In this document: positions 27,434-36,651 of the stretch, in pieces | Layout of the letters: each line of letters starts with the position of its first letter | Position numbering within the stretch: position 1 is the stretch's first letter | Origin: Rhodanobacter sp. | GTDB lineage: Bacteria; Pseudomonadota; Gammaproteobacteria; Xanthomonadales; Rhodanobacteraceae | Assembly (NCBI GenBank): GCA_024711345.1 | Contig: JANJTA010000014.1 | Location: 1-64,000, forward strand | Length of the DNA: 64,000 bases | Reading direction: 5' to 3' | Notes under the pieces: model-generated | What the model was told of the DNA's origin: nothing | The model's input: the letters and a program-made list of their open reading frames with translations, nothing else | Databases searched by the model: none | Made by a program: the position numbers and the translations under genes

Positions 27434-28180
27434 GTGAGCGACGCCATTGCGCGGGGCATGCCGCGCCTGCCCATCCTGATGTATCACAACATCGCGCGCG
27501 CCCCACGCGACCTGCGCGTGTACCGCAGCCTGTTCGTGAGCCCGGCGGCCTTCGCGCGGCAGATGTGGCTGCTGCGCCGGCTTGGTTACCGCGGCCTGTC
27601 GATGTCGGCCGCGATGCCCTACCTGCGCGGCGAGCGCCGCGGCCGCGTCGTCGTGATCACGCTGGACGACGGCTACGTGGACAACCTGGACGCCGCCTTG
27701 CCCGTCCTGCAGCACCACGGCTTCAGCGCCACCTGCTACGTGGTCAGCGGCAGCATCGGCCGCTACAACCAGTGGGACGCCGAGCGGCTGGGCGTGCGCA
27801 AGCCGCTGATGTCGGCGGAGCAGTTGCGCGACTGGCAGCGCGGCGGCATGGAGGTCGGCGCGCACAGCCGCAGCCACCCTCGCCTGACCCAATGCAGCGA
27901 TGCCCAGCTGCACGACGAGATCCACGGCAGCAAGGCCACGCTGGAGGATCGCCTTGGCACGGCAGTCACCCAGTTCTGCTACCCGTACGGCGACGCCGAC
28001 GACCGCGTGGCCGCCGTGGTGCGCGCGGCGGGCTTCGCCGCCGCCACCACGACCCGGCGCGGTCGCGCCAGTGCCGGCATGGACCTGTGGCAGCTGCCGC
28101 GGGTGCAGGTGGCGCGCCACCACCTGCTGCCGCAGTTCGCCCTGCGCGTGCTGTCGCGCTACGAGGACCGCCGCGCGTGA
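27434..28180 (+). CDS. polysaccharide deacetylase family protein
   Basis: A 248-residue NodB-homology (carbohydrate esterase 4) protein. Metal and catalytic motifs are present: MYHNIA near the N-terminus, TLDDGY (motif 1), HSRSHP (motif 2, H-x3-H) and CYPYGD (motif 3). No signal peptide is evident, so it may act on a lipid-linked sugar in the cytoplasm. It starts with GTG at 27434 after GGGAGTTGG, and its stop overlaps the next gene's GTG start (GTGA), so it is tightly coupled with a glycosyltransferase. The context suggests N-deacetylation of a sugar in LPS or an exopolysaccharide; this is inference. Confidence 0.88.
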   Translation: MSDAIARGMPRLPILMYHNIARAPRDLRVYRSLFVSPAAFARQMWLLRRLGYRGLSMSAAMPYLRGERRGRVVVITLDDGYVDNLDAALPVLQHHGFSATCYVVSGSIGRYNQWDAERLGVRKPLMSAEQLRDWQRGGMEVGAHSRSHPRLTQCSDAQLHDEIHGSKATLEDRLGTAVTQFCYPYGDADDRVAAVVRAAGFAAATTTRRGRASAGMDLWQLPRVQVARHHLLPQFALRVLSRYEDRRA

Positions 28181-29253
28181 AGCTGCTCTTCGTCGGCACC
28201 AATCCCGAGAACACTGGCGCCGCCAGCCACTTCGTCGCGCTGGCGCAGGCGATGGCCGCCGCCGGCCACCGGGTCGGCGCCGTGGTCTATCCCGACGGGC
28301 AGATCTGGCAGGGGCTGGCCGGCTCCGGCGTGCACCGCTACGCGGCGAAATTCCGCAACGCATTCGACCTGCGCGGCTACGTTGCCGTCATCCGGGCGGC
28401 ACGGCAGCTGAAACCGGACTGGCTGGTGGGCAATTTCGGCAAGGAGTACTGGCCGCTGATCCTGATCGGGCGGCTGCTGCGCATTCCGGTGGCGCTGTTC
28501 CGGCATCGCACGCCGCCGATGAAACGCCTTTCCGGCTGGCTGATCCCGCGCCTGGCGCAGCGCTTCCTCGCCGTCTCCGAGCATGCGCGCCAGGCCTATC
28601 TGGACCGCGGCATCCCCGGCCAGCTGGTGCGGGTGCTGTACAACCCGGTCGACACGACGCGGTGCCGGCCCGACCCGCAGCGACGGAGCGAGATCCTGCG
28701 TTCGCTCGGCCTGGACGAGCAGGCGATCGTGCTCGGCTACAGCGGCCGCATGCACGGCGGCAAGGGCATCTTCGCGCTGTTCGAGGCGGCCAGCGCGGCG
28801 ATGGCGCAGCAGCCGCATCTGCATTGCCTGTGGCTGGGCGACGGCCCGGACGCGCCGGCGCTGCGCGCACGCGCCGCGGCGGACCCGACCGCGGAGCGGC
28901 ACCACTTCCTGGGCTGGATCCCCGACGTGCTGCCCTACTACAGCGCCATGTCGATGCTGGCCTTCCCGTCGGTCGCCACCGAAACCTTCGGCCGGGTCTC
29001 GGTCGAGGCGCAAGCCGCCGGCGTCCCCGTGCTGGGCAGCGACATCGGCGGCATCCCCGAGACGCTGCAGGCCGGCGTGACCGGCCTGCTGCTGCCGCCG
29101 GGCGATGTGGCGGCGTGGCGCGCGGCGATCCTGAAGCTGTGCGATCCGGCCCTGCTGGCCTCGATGGGCGCCGCCGCGCACGACTACGTGGAACGACACT
29201 TCAGCATGCTGGTGATCGCCGGCCAGTTCCTGCGGATCCTGGGCGGCGACTGA
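28177..29253 (+). CDS. glycosyltransferase family 4
   Basis: A 358-residue GT-B glycosyltransferase. Motifs: SGRMHGGKGI (donor-site strand), the EX7E pair in ETFGRVSVE, and AQAAGVPVLGSDIGGIPE. It begins with GTG overlapping the deacetylase stop. The absence of a signal peptide and the presence of a basic/hydrophobic patch fit a peripheral inner-membrane enzyme. It converges on the GT2 gene (10-bp gap). Probably adds a sugar to the LPS core or O-chain; acceptor and donor unknown. Confidence 0.9.
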   Translation: MKLLFVGTNPENTGAASHFVALAQAMAAAGHRVGAVVYPDGQIWQGLAGSGVHRYAAKFRNAFDLRGYVAVIRAARQLKPDWLVGNFGKEYWPLILIGRLLRIPVALFRHRTPPMKRLSGWLIPRLAQRFLAVSEHARQAYLDRGIPGQLVRVLYNPVDTTRCRPDPQRRSEILRSLGLDEQAIVLGYSGRMHGGKGIFALFEAASAAMAQQPHLHCLWLGDGPDAPALRARAAADPTAERHHFLGWIPDVLPYYSAMSMLAFPSVATETFGRVSVEAQAAGVPVLGSDIGGIPETLQAGVTGLLLPPGDVAAWRAAILKLCDPALLASMGAAAHDYVERHFSMLVIAGQFLRILGGD

Positions 29254-29263
29254 GTCCGCCGGC

Positions 29264-30019
29264 TCAGTCGCGCGGCCGCCGCCGCTCGTACAGCTTGGCG
29301 TACTTCAGGAATGCGTAGAACGCGTGGATACGCGCCGCGATGAAGCCGGCCCAGCCCGAGCGCCAGTGCCCGCGCAGCACGTAGTAGCGCAGGAACGCCA
29401 CCGCCGGATACGCCACCATGCGCAGCCGCAGCCAGCCCACGCGGCGCCCGGCCAGGTCGGCCTGCTGCAGGCTGGAGTAGCGATTCGCCTTGGCCACGCG
29501 GCCCGCGATGTCGGGCTCGCCATGATGATCGATGACCACGTCGAGCACGCCCACCGGGCCATCCACCTGCACCTCTTCGTGCACTTCGTGGCCGCTCATG
29601 CGCGCACGCTGCCGGTCGAACAGGCGCACGTAGTGGTTGAGCCGGCCGCGCCGCGACTGCCAGCGCCAGAACTGCCACTCGCGCCGCCACAACTGGTAAC
29701 CCGCGCAGTCCGGTGCGAGCAGCGCCTGCTGCAGCGGCGCCGCGGTGTCCGCCGCGAGCGACTCGTCGGAATCCAGCAGCAGCACCCAGCGGTGGCTGGC
29801 CAGGTCGATCGCCGCCTGCTTCTGGGCGCTGTAGCCGGCGAACGGCTGCGCGTGGAAGCGCGCGCCGTAGTGCGCAGCGATCGCTGCGGTGGCATCGGTG
29901 GAGCCCGAGTCCAGCACCACGATCTCGTCGGCCCAGGCCACCCCGCGCAGGCAGGCGTCGAGCGTGCCGGCGCTGTTGAAGGTGGTCACCACCACCGACA
30001 GCGGCTCACGCGCCATCAT
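29264..30019 (-). CDS. glycosyltransferase family 2 (WaaE/KdtX-like)
   Basis: A 251-residue GT-A enzyme. SVVVTTFNSAGTLDACL opens the nucleotide-binding fold, the DXD-like element is LLLDSDESL, and HEVHEEV with the ANRYSSLQQ region resembles WaaE, the LPS inner-core beta-1,4-glucosyltransferase. The C-terminus has a hydrophobic patch (FLRYYVLRGHW) seen in this group. It overlaps the O-antigen ligase gene by 14 bp on the same strand, so the two are co-expressed. The exact linkage is inferred from family resemblance. Confidence 0.88.
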   Translation of the reverse strand: MMAREPLSVVVTTFNSAGTLDACLRGVAWADEIVVLDSGSTDATAAIAAHYGARFHAQPFAGYSAQKQAAIDLASHRWVLLLDSDESLAADTAAPLQQALLAPDCAGYQLWRREWQFWRWQSRRGRLNHYVRLFDRQRARMSGHEVHEEVQVDGPVGVLDVVIDHHGEPDIAGRVAKANRYSSLQQADLAGRRVGWLRLRMVAYPAVAFLRYYVLRGHWRSGWAGFIAARIHAFYAFLKYAKLYERRRPRD

Positions 30020-31268
30020 CGCCCTCCACGTACAACCCCGCGCACCACAGTCCCAGCAGCCAGGCGAACAGCAATCCCCACCAGGCCGAGTAGAACGCCA
30101 GGTGGGTGTTCAGCGGGAACAGCATCACGCCGAGCGCCAGCGTGGCCGGAAACGCGCGCGCGCGCGCGGCCGCGCCTACCCGGCGCCACGCGCGCAGCGC
30201 CAGCGCCAGCGCGGCGAGCCACAGCAGCAGGCCGAGCGTGCCGGTCTCGGTGAGGATCTCCAGCACCAGCTGATGCGCGTGGCAGGCCCCCTCACCCACG
30301 CCGCAGGCTTCGGTGGTCACCACGAAATGATCGTTGGCCGCGGCGTACTGCGGATAGGCATAGCGGAACCCGCGCACGCCGACGCCGTTGAGCGGGTGCG
30401 CCATGAACATGTTGACGCTGGTGTGCCAGATCTCGAGCCGACCGCTGAGCGCGCTGTCGACGGACTGGTCGGTGCCGTGCAGCGCCAGCAAGGTCCGCTC
30501 CATGCGGTCGTGGAAGCGCGTGGAGGTTTTCCAGGCCACGCCGCCGGCCAGCGCCAGCAGCGCCGCCGCGACCACGCAGAAGCCGGCAAAGCGCAGCGGC
30601 GAGCGTGCCTCGCGCCAGGCGAAGCCCAGCGCCACCAGCGCGTAGCACAGCCACGCCGCGCGCGAGCCGGCCAGCAGCACCGGGCCGAGCATCAGCACGA
30701 AGGCCAGCACCAGCCCCGGCAAGCCCCAGCGCCGCCGCGCCGCCCACAAGGCGAACGGCGACAGCACCGCCAGGCTCGGCCCCAGCTTGAGGTTGTCCGC
30801 ACCGAAGATGCCGGACACGCGCTCGGCCTCGGCGTGCCCGCCCAGGCTCCAGCCGGTCAGCGCCTGCAGCCAGGCATCGGCGCACCACAGCGCCAGCACC
30901 CAGGCCACCGCCACGTACAGCGCCTGCAGCTTGTGCTCGCGGCGGATCGCGAAGCAGGCGTACAGGCCCAGCGGCACGTAACGCAGCAAGGCGGCCACCG
31001 TGCTCCAGCTCTTGCCCGGCCGGATCGCGTCGACGGCGGAGAACAACGCCGCCGCCACATAGGCGGCCAGCAGCCACAGCAGCAGCTGCGCGCCGGGATG
31101 CCGGCGCAGCGCCTGCGGCTCGCGCGCAAACAGCAGGACCACGCCAAGCAGGCACAGCGCGGTGCCCAGCTCGGCGCTGCGCCCGAACGGCAGCAGCGCG
31201 ATCACCAGCCAGAACGGCAGCAGCGGGGAACGCAGCGCGGCCTTGAAAGAGTTGGCGATGGAATGCAT
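30006..31268 (-). CDS. O-antigen ligase / polymerase family membrane protein
   Basis: A 420-residue polytopic inner-membrane protein (about 11-12 hydrophobic segments) with a Wzy_C-type periplasmic loop (AHPLNGVGVRGFRYAYP, near residue 300), as in WaaL ligases that attach O-antigen to lipid A-core. Polymerases of the Wzy type share this fold, so ligase is the favoured but not proven call. The start at 31268 is preferred over an ATG 30 bases upstream, because a TACAAT -10-like element (31297-31302) overlaps that upstream codon. Its 3' end overlaps the WaaE-like gene. Confidence 0.85.
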   Translation of the reverse strand: MHSIANSFKAALRSPLLPFWLVIALLPFGRSAELGTALCLLGVVLLFAREPQALRRHPGAQLLLWLLAAYVAAALFSAVDAIRPGKSWSTVAALLRYVPLGLYACFAIRREHKLQALYVAVAWVLALWCADAWLQALTGWSLGGHAEAERVSGIFGADNLKLGPSLAVLSPFALWAARRRWGLPGLVLAFVLMLGPVLLAGSRAAWLCYALVALGFAWREARSPLRFAGFCVVAAALLALAGGVAWKTSTRFHDRMERTLLALHGTDQSVDSALSGRLEIWHTSVNMFMAHPLNGVGVRGFRYAYPQYAAANDHFVVTTEACGVGEGACHAHQLVLEILTETGTLGLLLWLAALALALRAWRRVGAAARARAFPATLALGVMLFPLNTHLAFYSAWWGLLFAWLLGLWCAGLYVEGDDGA

Positions 31269-31325
31269 GGGCGGACCGCGGCGAAGACGATCACGCATTG
31301 TAGGCGAGCGCACCCGCCCGCCGCC

Positions 31326-32477
31326 TCAGCCGCCGACCACCTCGTCGTACAGCGCCAGCGTGGCCTGCTGCATGTCGGCCAGGCGGTAGCTCTGCAGCGG
31401 CGGGATCGACGGCGCCACCCGCAGCAATTCGGCGGCCCGCTCGACCAGCCGCTCGCGGTCGCCCGGCGGCACGCGGCCGGCGGGGTACAGCTCGGCCAGC
31501 AGCTCGCCCACGCCGCCGTGCGCGTAGCCCAGCACCGGACGGCACAGCGACAGCGCCTCGATCACCGTGCGCCCGAACGACTCGGGCCGGTTCGACAACT
31601 GCAGCACCAGCGCCGAGATCGCGTAGATGTCGCGCACGTCGTCGCGCGGCGGCGTCAGCACCACCTGCGCGGCCACGCCGCGCACGCGGATCAGCTCGCG
31701 CAATTCGGCCACGTAGGCTTCGCGGCCGGGCTCGTCCACCCCCAGCAGCAGCAGCCGCGCCTCGATGCCGCGGCGCTTGAGATCGGCCAACAACTCGATT
31801 GCATCATGGTGGCCCTTCAGCCGCGTGCCGCGCCCGGGCAGGGTCAGCAGCGGCGCCCCGGCCAGTGCGGGAAACTCGGCGAAGAAGGCCTTCTGCCAGG
31901 CGTCGTCCGGCCGGTGCCCGTAGGGAAACGTCAACGGGTCGATGCCGCGCGGGATCACCCGCACCTTGGCCGGCTCCAGCCAGCGGTAATGGCTCAGCAC
32001 GTAGTCGCGCAGGGTCTGCGATACCGCGATCACGCGCTCGCCGCGCAGCAGGATCGCGCTGTAGCGGCCGGGCGAGTTGAGCCCGTGCACGGTGGTGACG
32101 AAATGCGGCCGCGGCGTCATCCCCTTCAGCGCCCACCAGCCCATCCAGGCCGGCAGCCGCGAACGGGCGTGCACGATGTCGGGCTTCAGCTCGCGCAGCA
32201 CCCGCCGCAGCGCGCCGAGCCGGCCCAGCGTGGCCAGCGACTTGCGCCCCAGGTCCAGCGTGACGTGCTCGCTGCCTTCGGCCACCAGCTGCTCGACCAG
32301 CCGCCCGCCGGCCGAGATCACCACCGAGCGGTGGCCGGCCTGCACCAGGCCGCGGGCGATTTCCAGCGCCGAACGCTCCGCGCCGCCGGAATGCAGCGCA
32401 GGGATCAGCTGGACCACGGTCAGCAGCTTGACGGGCACGACCATGCTGGACATGAGCTCGGGGCTGGAGGCTTTCAT
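31326..32477 (-). CDS. glycosyltransferase family 4
   Basis: A 383-residue GT-B glycosyltransferase. VVQLIPALHSGGAERSALEIA is the classic N-terminal glycine-rich start. Motifs further on: PGRGTRLKGH, the EX7E in ESFGRTVIE and the ALSLCRPVLGYAHGGVGE donor segment. It is the first gene of a leftward group with the ligase and WaaE-like genes; a TACAAT-like element before the ligase gene suggests an internal promoter. Likely role: LPS core or O-chain assembly. Donor sugar unknown. Confidence 0.9.
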   Translation of the reverse strand: MKASSPELMSSMVVPVKLLTVVQLIPALHSGGAERSALEIARGLVQAGHRSVVISAGGRLVEQLVAEGSEHVTLDLGRKSLATLGRLGALRRVLRELKPDIVHARSRLPAWMGWWALKGMTPRPHFVTTVHGLNSPGRYSAILLRGERVIAVSQTLRDYVLSHYRWLEPAKVRVIPRGIDPLTFPYGHRPDDAWQKAFFAEFPALAGAPLLTLPGRGTRLKGHHDAIELLADLKRRGIEARLLLLGVDEPGREAYVAELRELIRVRGVAAQVVLTPPRDDVRDIYAISALVLQLSNRPESFGRTVIEALSLCRPVLGYAHGGVGELLAELYPAGRVPPGDRERLVERAAELLRVAPSIPPLQSYRLADMQQATLALYDEVVGG

Positions 32478-32531
32478 CCTCTGGAGACAAGCAAGAACAA
32501 TGCCGCCAGCAGGCTGAACGCGGTCGGAGAA

Positions 32532-32741
32532 TCAGTCGCGCAGCACGTAATGCGCGCCACAGTAAGCGCAGACGGTCTCGCCGCCGTCATCGACGATCGG
32601 CAGGTACACCCGCGGATGGGAATTCCACAGCGCCATGCCGGGCATCGGGCAGGACAACGGCAGGTCGGCGCGCGTCACTTCGTAACGATTTTCGGCATTT
32701 GCCGGCACCAGCGGCACCGCCGCGGAGAGGGGGGACGACAT
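32532..32741 (-). CDS. zinc-finger domain-containing protein (zf-CHCC)
   Basis: A 69-residue CHCC zinc-finger protein. The ligands can be placed at C31, H42, C58 and C61 (ETVCAYCGAHYVL at the C-terminus). The family includes the small subunit-like NDUFS6 homologues; in bacteria it is a conserved, poorly studied stand-alone protein. It is upstream of and on the same strand as the GT4 gene (54-bp gap). Confidence 0.88.
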   Translation of the reverse strand: MSSPLSAAVPLVPANAENRYEVTRADLPLSCPMPGMALWNSHPRVYLPIVDDGGETVCAYCGAHYVLRD

Positions 32742-32939
32742 CGGCGGACTCCGGACTGGACATCAAGCCGCAAATGGTAGCAGGCTGCAGCCTTCTGTCG
32801 GGGGGCAGTGCAGGGGAGCCGGGGGAGCAGCCATGGCGGCGCCGCCATCGGGTTGCCGCAACCACCGTCATGAAGTGAGCACACCAACCTCAACCCGGTG
32901 CCACGCACCGGGCCAACCACATGAGCTTAGGAGCTGACC

Positions 32940-34205
32940 ATGGATTTCGGAAAGATCATTGAACGCATCAAGGCCATCCTGACCACGCCCAGGACCGAAT
33001 GGCCGGTCGTCGCTGCCGAACCGACCAACGTGCAACGCCTGTACGCCGGCTACATCGCGCTGGTCGCCGCACTGCCGGTGATCGCCGGTTTCATCAAGGG
33101 CAGCCTGATCGGCAGCAGCGCGTTCGGCATCACCGTGCGCACGCCGATCGGCATGGGCCTCGTCGGCATGCTGCTGCAGTACGTGCTGGCGCTGGTGCTG
33201 GTCTACGTGGTGGCGTTGATCGTCAATGCGCTGGCGCCGACCTTCGGCGGCGAGAAGGACATGAACCAGGCGCTGAAGACGGTGGCCTATGCCTGGACCG
33301 CCAGCTGGGTCGCCGGCATCGGCGTGATCGTGCCCTGGCTGGGCCTGCTGATCATGCTGGTGGGCGGCGTCTACAGCATCTACCTGCTGTACCTGGGCCT
33401 GCCGCACACCATGAAGTGCCCGCCGGAAAAAGCCGGCGGCTACACCGCGGTCAGCGTGATCATCGCGATCGTGCTGGGCTGGATCGTCGGCCTGATCGTC
33501 GCTGGCGTGATCGGCACCGCCGCGCTGACCGGCGCGGCGGTCGGCGGCGTGCACATCACCGGCAGCAACGGCGACAACGTCAGCATCGACAGCAACAGCG
33601 CGCTGGGCAAGCTCGCCGCGATGGGCGAGCGCGCCGAGCAGGCCAGCAAGGAACTGGAGGCAGCGCAGAAATCCGGTGACAGCGCCGCGCAGTCCGCCGC
33701 GATGGGCAAGATGATGGGCGCGATGTCCGGCAGCAACGGCAGCGTCGAGGCGCTGGCGCCGGATCAGATCAAGGCGTTCCTGCCCGAAAGCCTGGGCAGC
33801 CTCAAGCGCACCAGCCTGTCGGCCCAGCGCAACAGCGCGATGGGCATGCAGATTTCGCAGGCCAGCGCCGGCTACGCCGCCGACAACGGCCAGCACATCA
33901 CGCTGGAGGTCTCCGACACCGGCGGCGCCAAGGGCTTCATGTCGCTGGCCGCCGCGATGGCGCCGGAAGAGGAGAAGCAGACCGAGCACGGCTACGAGAA
34001 GACCTACAGTGCCGACGGCAACCTGGTCCACGAGGAATGGGACACCCAGTCGAAGTACGGCGAATACAGCGTGGTGGTCGGCAAGCGCTTCACGGTGAAG
34101 GCGAACGGCAACGTCGACAGCATCGAGCAGCTGAAGCAGGCAGTGGCCAGCATCGACCTGGCCAAGCTGGAATCGCTCAAGGACGCCGGCGTCAAGGCGA
34201 ACTGA
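32940..34205 (+). CDS. Yip1-domain membrane protein with C-terminal extracytoplasmic region
   Basis: A 421-residue protein. Residues ~1-200 have the Yip1 layout: a short cytoplasmic start (MDFGKIIERIKAILTTPRTE) and about five membrane segments. The rest (about 205-421) is soluble, with an Asn/Ser/Gly-rich part, a coiled-coil-like helix (AEQASKELEAAQKSGD), and a compact beta-rich domain at the end. The fusion of Yip1 with this C-terminal domain is seen in xanthomonads, as far as I recall; function unknown. The start has TTAGGAG upstream, and an 8-bp hairpin CCCGGTGC-cac-GCACCGGG (32894-32912) stands in the leader. A strong bidirectional terminator follows. Confidence 0.82.
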   Translation: MDFGKIIERIKAILTTPRTEWPVVAAEPTNVQRLYAGYIALVAALPVIAGFIKGSLIGSSAFGITVRTPIGMGLVGMLLQYVLALVLVYVVALIVNALAPTFGGEKDMNQALKTVAYAWTASWVAGIGVIVPWLGLLIMLVGGVYSIYLLYLGLPHTMKCPPEKAGGYTAVSVIIAIVLGWIVGLIVAGVIGTAALTGAAVGGVHITGSNGDNVSIDSNSALGKLAAMGERAEQASKELEAAQKSGDSAAQSAAMGKMMGAMSGSNGSVEALAPDQIKAFLPESLGSLKRTSLSAQRNSAMGMQISQASAGYAADNGQHITLEVSDTGGAKGFMSLAAAMAPEEEKQTEHGYEKTYSADGNLVHEEWDTQSKYGEYSVVVGKRFTVKANGNVDSIEQLKQAVASIDLAKLESLKDAGVKAN

Positions 34206-34220
34206 ACCGGCGCATCCGCG

Positions 34221-34258
34221 CACAAAAAAACCGCGCCGGCATGGCGCGGTTTTTTGTG
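34221..34258. terminator. bidirectional terminator
   Basis: A 17-bp inverted repeat (CACAAAAAAACCGCGCC / GGCGCGGTTTTTTGTG) with A- and T-runs built into the stem ends, between the convergent Yip1-like and YceI genes. It should terminate both transcripts. Confidence 0.92.
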
Positions 34259-34270
34259 GGCGACGGCGAC

Positions 34271-34864
34271 TTACCTGGCCGCAGCCGGCTTCGGTACCGA
34301 GGCCTCGGTGGTGATGCGGATGGCCAGCTCGTCGCCGACGTTCGGCACGTAGGCGCCGACGCCGAACTCCGAGCGCTTGATGCGGGCGGTGGCGTCGAAG
34401 CCGACCGAGGCCGCCTTGGTCATCGGGTGCGGGCCGATCTTGTTCAGCGTCGCGTCCAGCACCACCGGCCTGGTCACGCCATGCACGGTGAGGTTGCCGC
34501 TGACCTTGAACTTGTTGCCGCCGAGCGCCTGCACGGCGGTGCTCTTGAAGGTCACCAGCGGGTACTGGGCGGCGTCGAGGAAGTCCGCCTTCTTCAGGTG
34601 CTCGTCCAGCGCCGGCACATGGGTATCGAGCAGGTCGAGCGGCAGGTTCACCTCCACGCTGGAGTTGGTCGGGTGCTGCTCGTCGAACACCAGCGTGCCC
34701 TCGCCCAGACCGAGATTGGCGGTGGGATTGGAGTAGCCGAAGTGGTTCCAGCTGAACAGCACCATGGTGTGGGCCGGGTCGAGCTTGTAGGTGACCGGAG
34801 CGGCCTGGACCGACACGGCGGCGCCGAGCAGACCGGCGAGAGCGAGATACTTCAATGCACGCAT
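34271..34864 (-). CDS. YceI family periplasmic protein
   Basis: A 197-residue lipocalin-like YceI protein. A signal peptide (MRALKYLALAGLLGAAVSVQA) is followed by the family opening YKLDPAHTMVLFSWNHFG and later KSTAVQALGGNKFKVSGNLTVHGVTRPV. Family members bind polyisoprenoid lipids such as ubiquinone-8 in their barrel. An AGGAG ribosome site precedes the ATG at 34864. It follows the nitroreductase gene by 39 bp on the same strand; co-transcription is plausible. Confidence 0.92.
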   Translation of the reverse strand: MRALKYLALAGLLGAAVSVQAAPVTYKLDPAHTMVLFSWNHFGYSNPTANLGLGEGTLVFDEQHPTNSSVEVNLPLDLLDTHVPALDEHLKKADFLDAAQYPLVTFKSTAVQALGGNKFKVSGNLTVHGVTRPVVLDATLNKIGPHPMTKAASVGFDATARIKRSEFGVGAYVPNVGDELAIRITTEASVPKPAAAR

Positions 34865-34903
34865 GGTTGGAAACTCCTGGGGAAGCGGGATGGGAAACGG
34901 ATC

Positions 34904-35497
34904 TCAGGCGATCGTGCAGGCTTCGTCGAACGCCAGCCGCGGGCTGCGCGGGAACAGGTTGCGGCTGGCGTCGCCGTAGCCGATGCTGATCAGGAAATTC
35001 GACTTGACTGCGGTGCCGGCGAAGAACGCCGCATCCACGCCGGCGTTGTCGAAGCCGGACATCGGGCCGCAGTCCAGCCCGACCGCACGCGCCGCCAGCA
35101 GCAGGTAGGCGCCCTGCAAGGTGGCGTTGCGGAACGCGGTGGTGTCGATCAGCGGCTGGTTGCCGACGAACCAGCTCCTCGCGTCGGTATGCGGGAACAG
35201 CTTCGGCAGCTTTTCGTAAAACGCGTGGTCGGTGGCCACGATCGCGGTCACCGGCGCCTCCATGGTCTTGGCGCGGTTGCCGTCGGACAGGAACGGCTCC
35301 AGCTTCGCCTTGGCCGCCTTCGACTTCACGAACACCACCCGCGCCGGCGAGGAGTTCGCGCTGGTCGGCCCGAACTTGGCCAGCTCGTAGACCTGCCGCA
35401 GCTGCTCGTCGCTCACGTCTTGCGGCAACCACGCGTTGAAGGTACGGGCGTGACGGAACAGCTGGTCCAGACTGGCCTCGGAAAGCAACTCGCTCAT
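34904..35497 (-). CDS. malonic semialdehyde reductase-type nitroreductase (RutE-like)
   Basis: A 197-residue FMN-dependent nitroreductase-family protein close in length to RutE (196). The family phrases are [32 protein letters not shown] (FMN phosphate region) and the closing [16 protein letters not shown]. RutE reduces malonic semialdehyde in uracil degradation, but no rut genes are nearby, so a general detoxifying reductase is equally likely. Start at 35497 supported by AGAGGA; the frame continues upstream without conservation. Confidence 0.88.
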   Translation of the reverse strand: MSELLSEASLDQLFRHARTFNAWLPQDVSDEQLRQVYELAKFGPTSANSSPARVVFVKSKAAKAKLEPFLSDGNRAKTMEAPVTAIVATDHAFYEKLPKLFPHTDARSWFVGNQPLIDTTAFRNATLQGAYLLLAARAVGLDCGPMSGFDNAGVDAAFFAGTAVKSNFLISIGYGDASRNLFPRSPRLAFDEACTIA

Positions 35498-35619
35498 CGG
35501 TATCCTCTGCGGAAAGACGCGCCGGCTACGACGCCATCCGACCAGTTTATAGGTGGTCGCCCGCGAACGGTCCACCCGCATGGGGAACGTAGAGTGTTCA
35601 ATCGGGAAACAATGCGGCA

Positions 35620-36651
35620 GTGGCCCCGCCGATGCTGAAGCTGCACGGCGAATGCTGGGTGATCACTGACAGCGCCGCCGGCAACCAGCGCCAGGCGCTG
35701 GCGCTGGCCGAACACCTGCAACTGCCGCTGCGCCACCTGGTGCTGCAGCCGCGGCCACCGTGGGCGTGGCTGGCGCCGCGGCTGACCCTGGGTGGCCGGC
35801 TCGCCCTGCCCGCCCGTCAGCGGCCACTGTTCGCGCCGCCATGGCCGACCGTGGCGATCGGCTGCGGCCGCGCCGCCGCGCTGTGCACCCGCCTGCTGCG
35901 TCGGCTGGCCGATGGCCGCTGCTACACGGTGCAGATCCTCGACCCGCGGGTCGACCCCGCGCACTGGGACGCGGTGATCGCGCCCCGCCACGACCAGCTC
36001 GACGGCCCCAACGTGCTGCAGCCGCTGGGCTCGCTGAATCCGGTCGACGACGAGTGGCTGGCCGACGGGCGCGACGCCTGCCCCCGCTTTGCCGAGCTGC
36101 CGTCACCGCGCGTGGGCGTGCTGCTCGGCGGCCCGCGCCACGGCATCGCACTGGACGCCGACTACGCCCGCCAGCTGGCCGCACGCCTGCTCGAACGCCA
36201 GCGCCGCGAGGGCGGCAGCCTGCTGGTGCTGGGTTCGCGGCGCACGCCGCCGGCGCTGGTCGAGGTCTTTCGCGGTGCCTTGCGCGACGTGCCCGGCCTG
36301 CTCTGGGCTGGCCCCGACGACGGCCGCAATCCCTACCCCGGCGTACTCGGCTGGGCCGACCGGCTGGTGGTCACGCCCGACTCGGTGAACATGCTCTCCG
36401 AGGCCTGCGCCGTCGGCTGCCCGGTCGAGACCCTGGTTACCGCGCCACTGCCGGCGAAGCTTGCGCGCTTCCATCAATCGCTGCGCGAGGCCGCGCGGCT
36501 GCAGAACCTCGGCGACGCCGCGCCGGCGCGGCCACCGTCGCCGCTGCGCGAAACGGCCGCGATCGCCGCCGCGCTGCGCGAGCGCATCGCGCGGCACCAA
36601 GCGGCGCAACGGGCGGATCCGGAGAGCCCCGCCAGGGGCCGTCATCCCTGA
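35620..36651 (+). CDS. mitochondrial-fission ELM1-like protein (DUF1022)
   Basis: A 343-residue protein of the ELM1/DUF1022 family, GT-B-like in fold and related by name to a plant mitochondrial fission factor. [19 protein letters not shown] at the start and [19 protein letters not shown] toward the end are family hallmarks. Bacterial members often lie near LPS genes, and a glycosyltransferase role has been proposed; none is proven. The start is GTG at 35620, or ATG at 35632; neither has a strong ribosome site. Its end overlaps the convergent glnE end by 10 bp. Confidence 0.82.
   Translation: MAPPMLKLHGECWVITDSAAGNQRQALALAEHLQLPLRHLVLQPRPPWAWLAPRLTLGGRLALPARQRPLFAPPWPTVAIGCGRAAALCTRLLRRLADGRCYTVQILDPRVDPAHWDAVIAPRHDQLDGPNVLQPLGSLNPVDDEWLADGRDACPRFAELPSPRVGVLLGGPRHGIALDADYARQLAARLLERQRREGGSLLVLGSRRTPPALVEVFRGALRDVPGLLWAGPDDGRNPYPGVLGWADRLVVTPDSVNMLSEACAVGCPVETLVTAPLPAKLARFHQSLREAARLQNLGDAAPARPPSPLRETAAIAAALRERIARHQAAQRADPESPARGRHP

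Noticed and set aside
27130..27474. Minus-strand 114-codon frame over the hairpin region
   Set aside because: No ribosome site or recognisable domain; composition is explained by the hairpin sequences and GC content. It could be a remnant if the element is dispersed.
35498..35581. N-terminal extension of the nitroreductase
   Set aside because: The residues before [10 protein letters not shown] are Arg-rich and unlike RutE; AGAGGA upstream of 35497 fits the shorter form.
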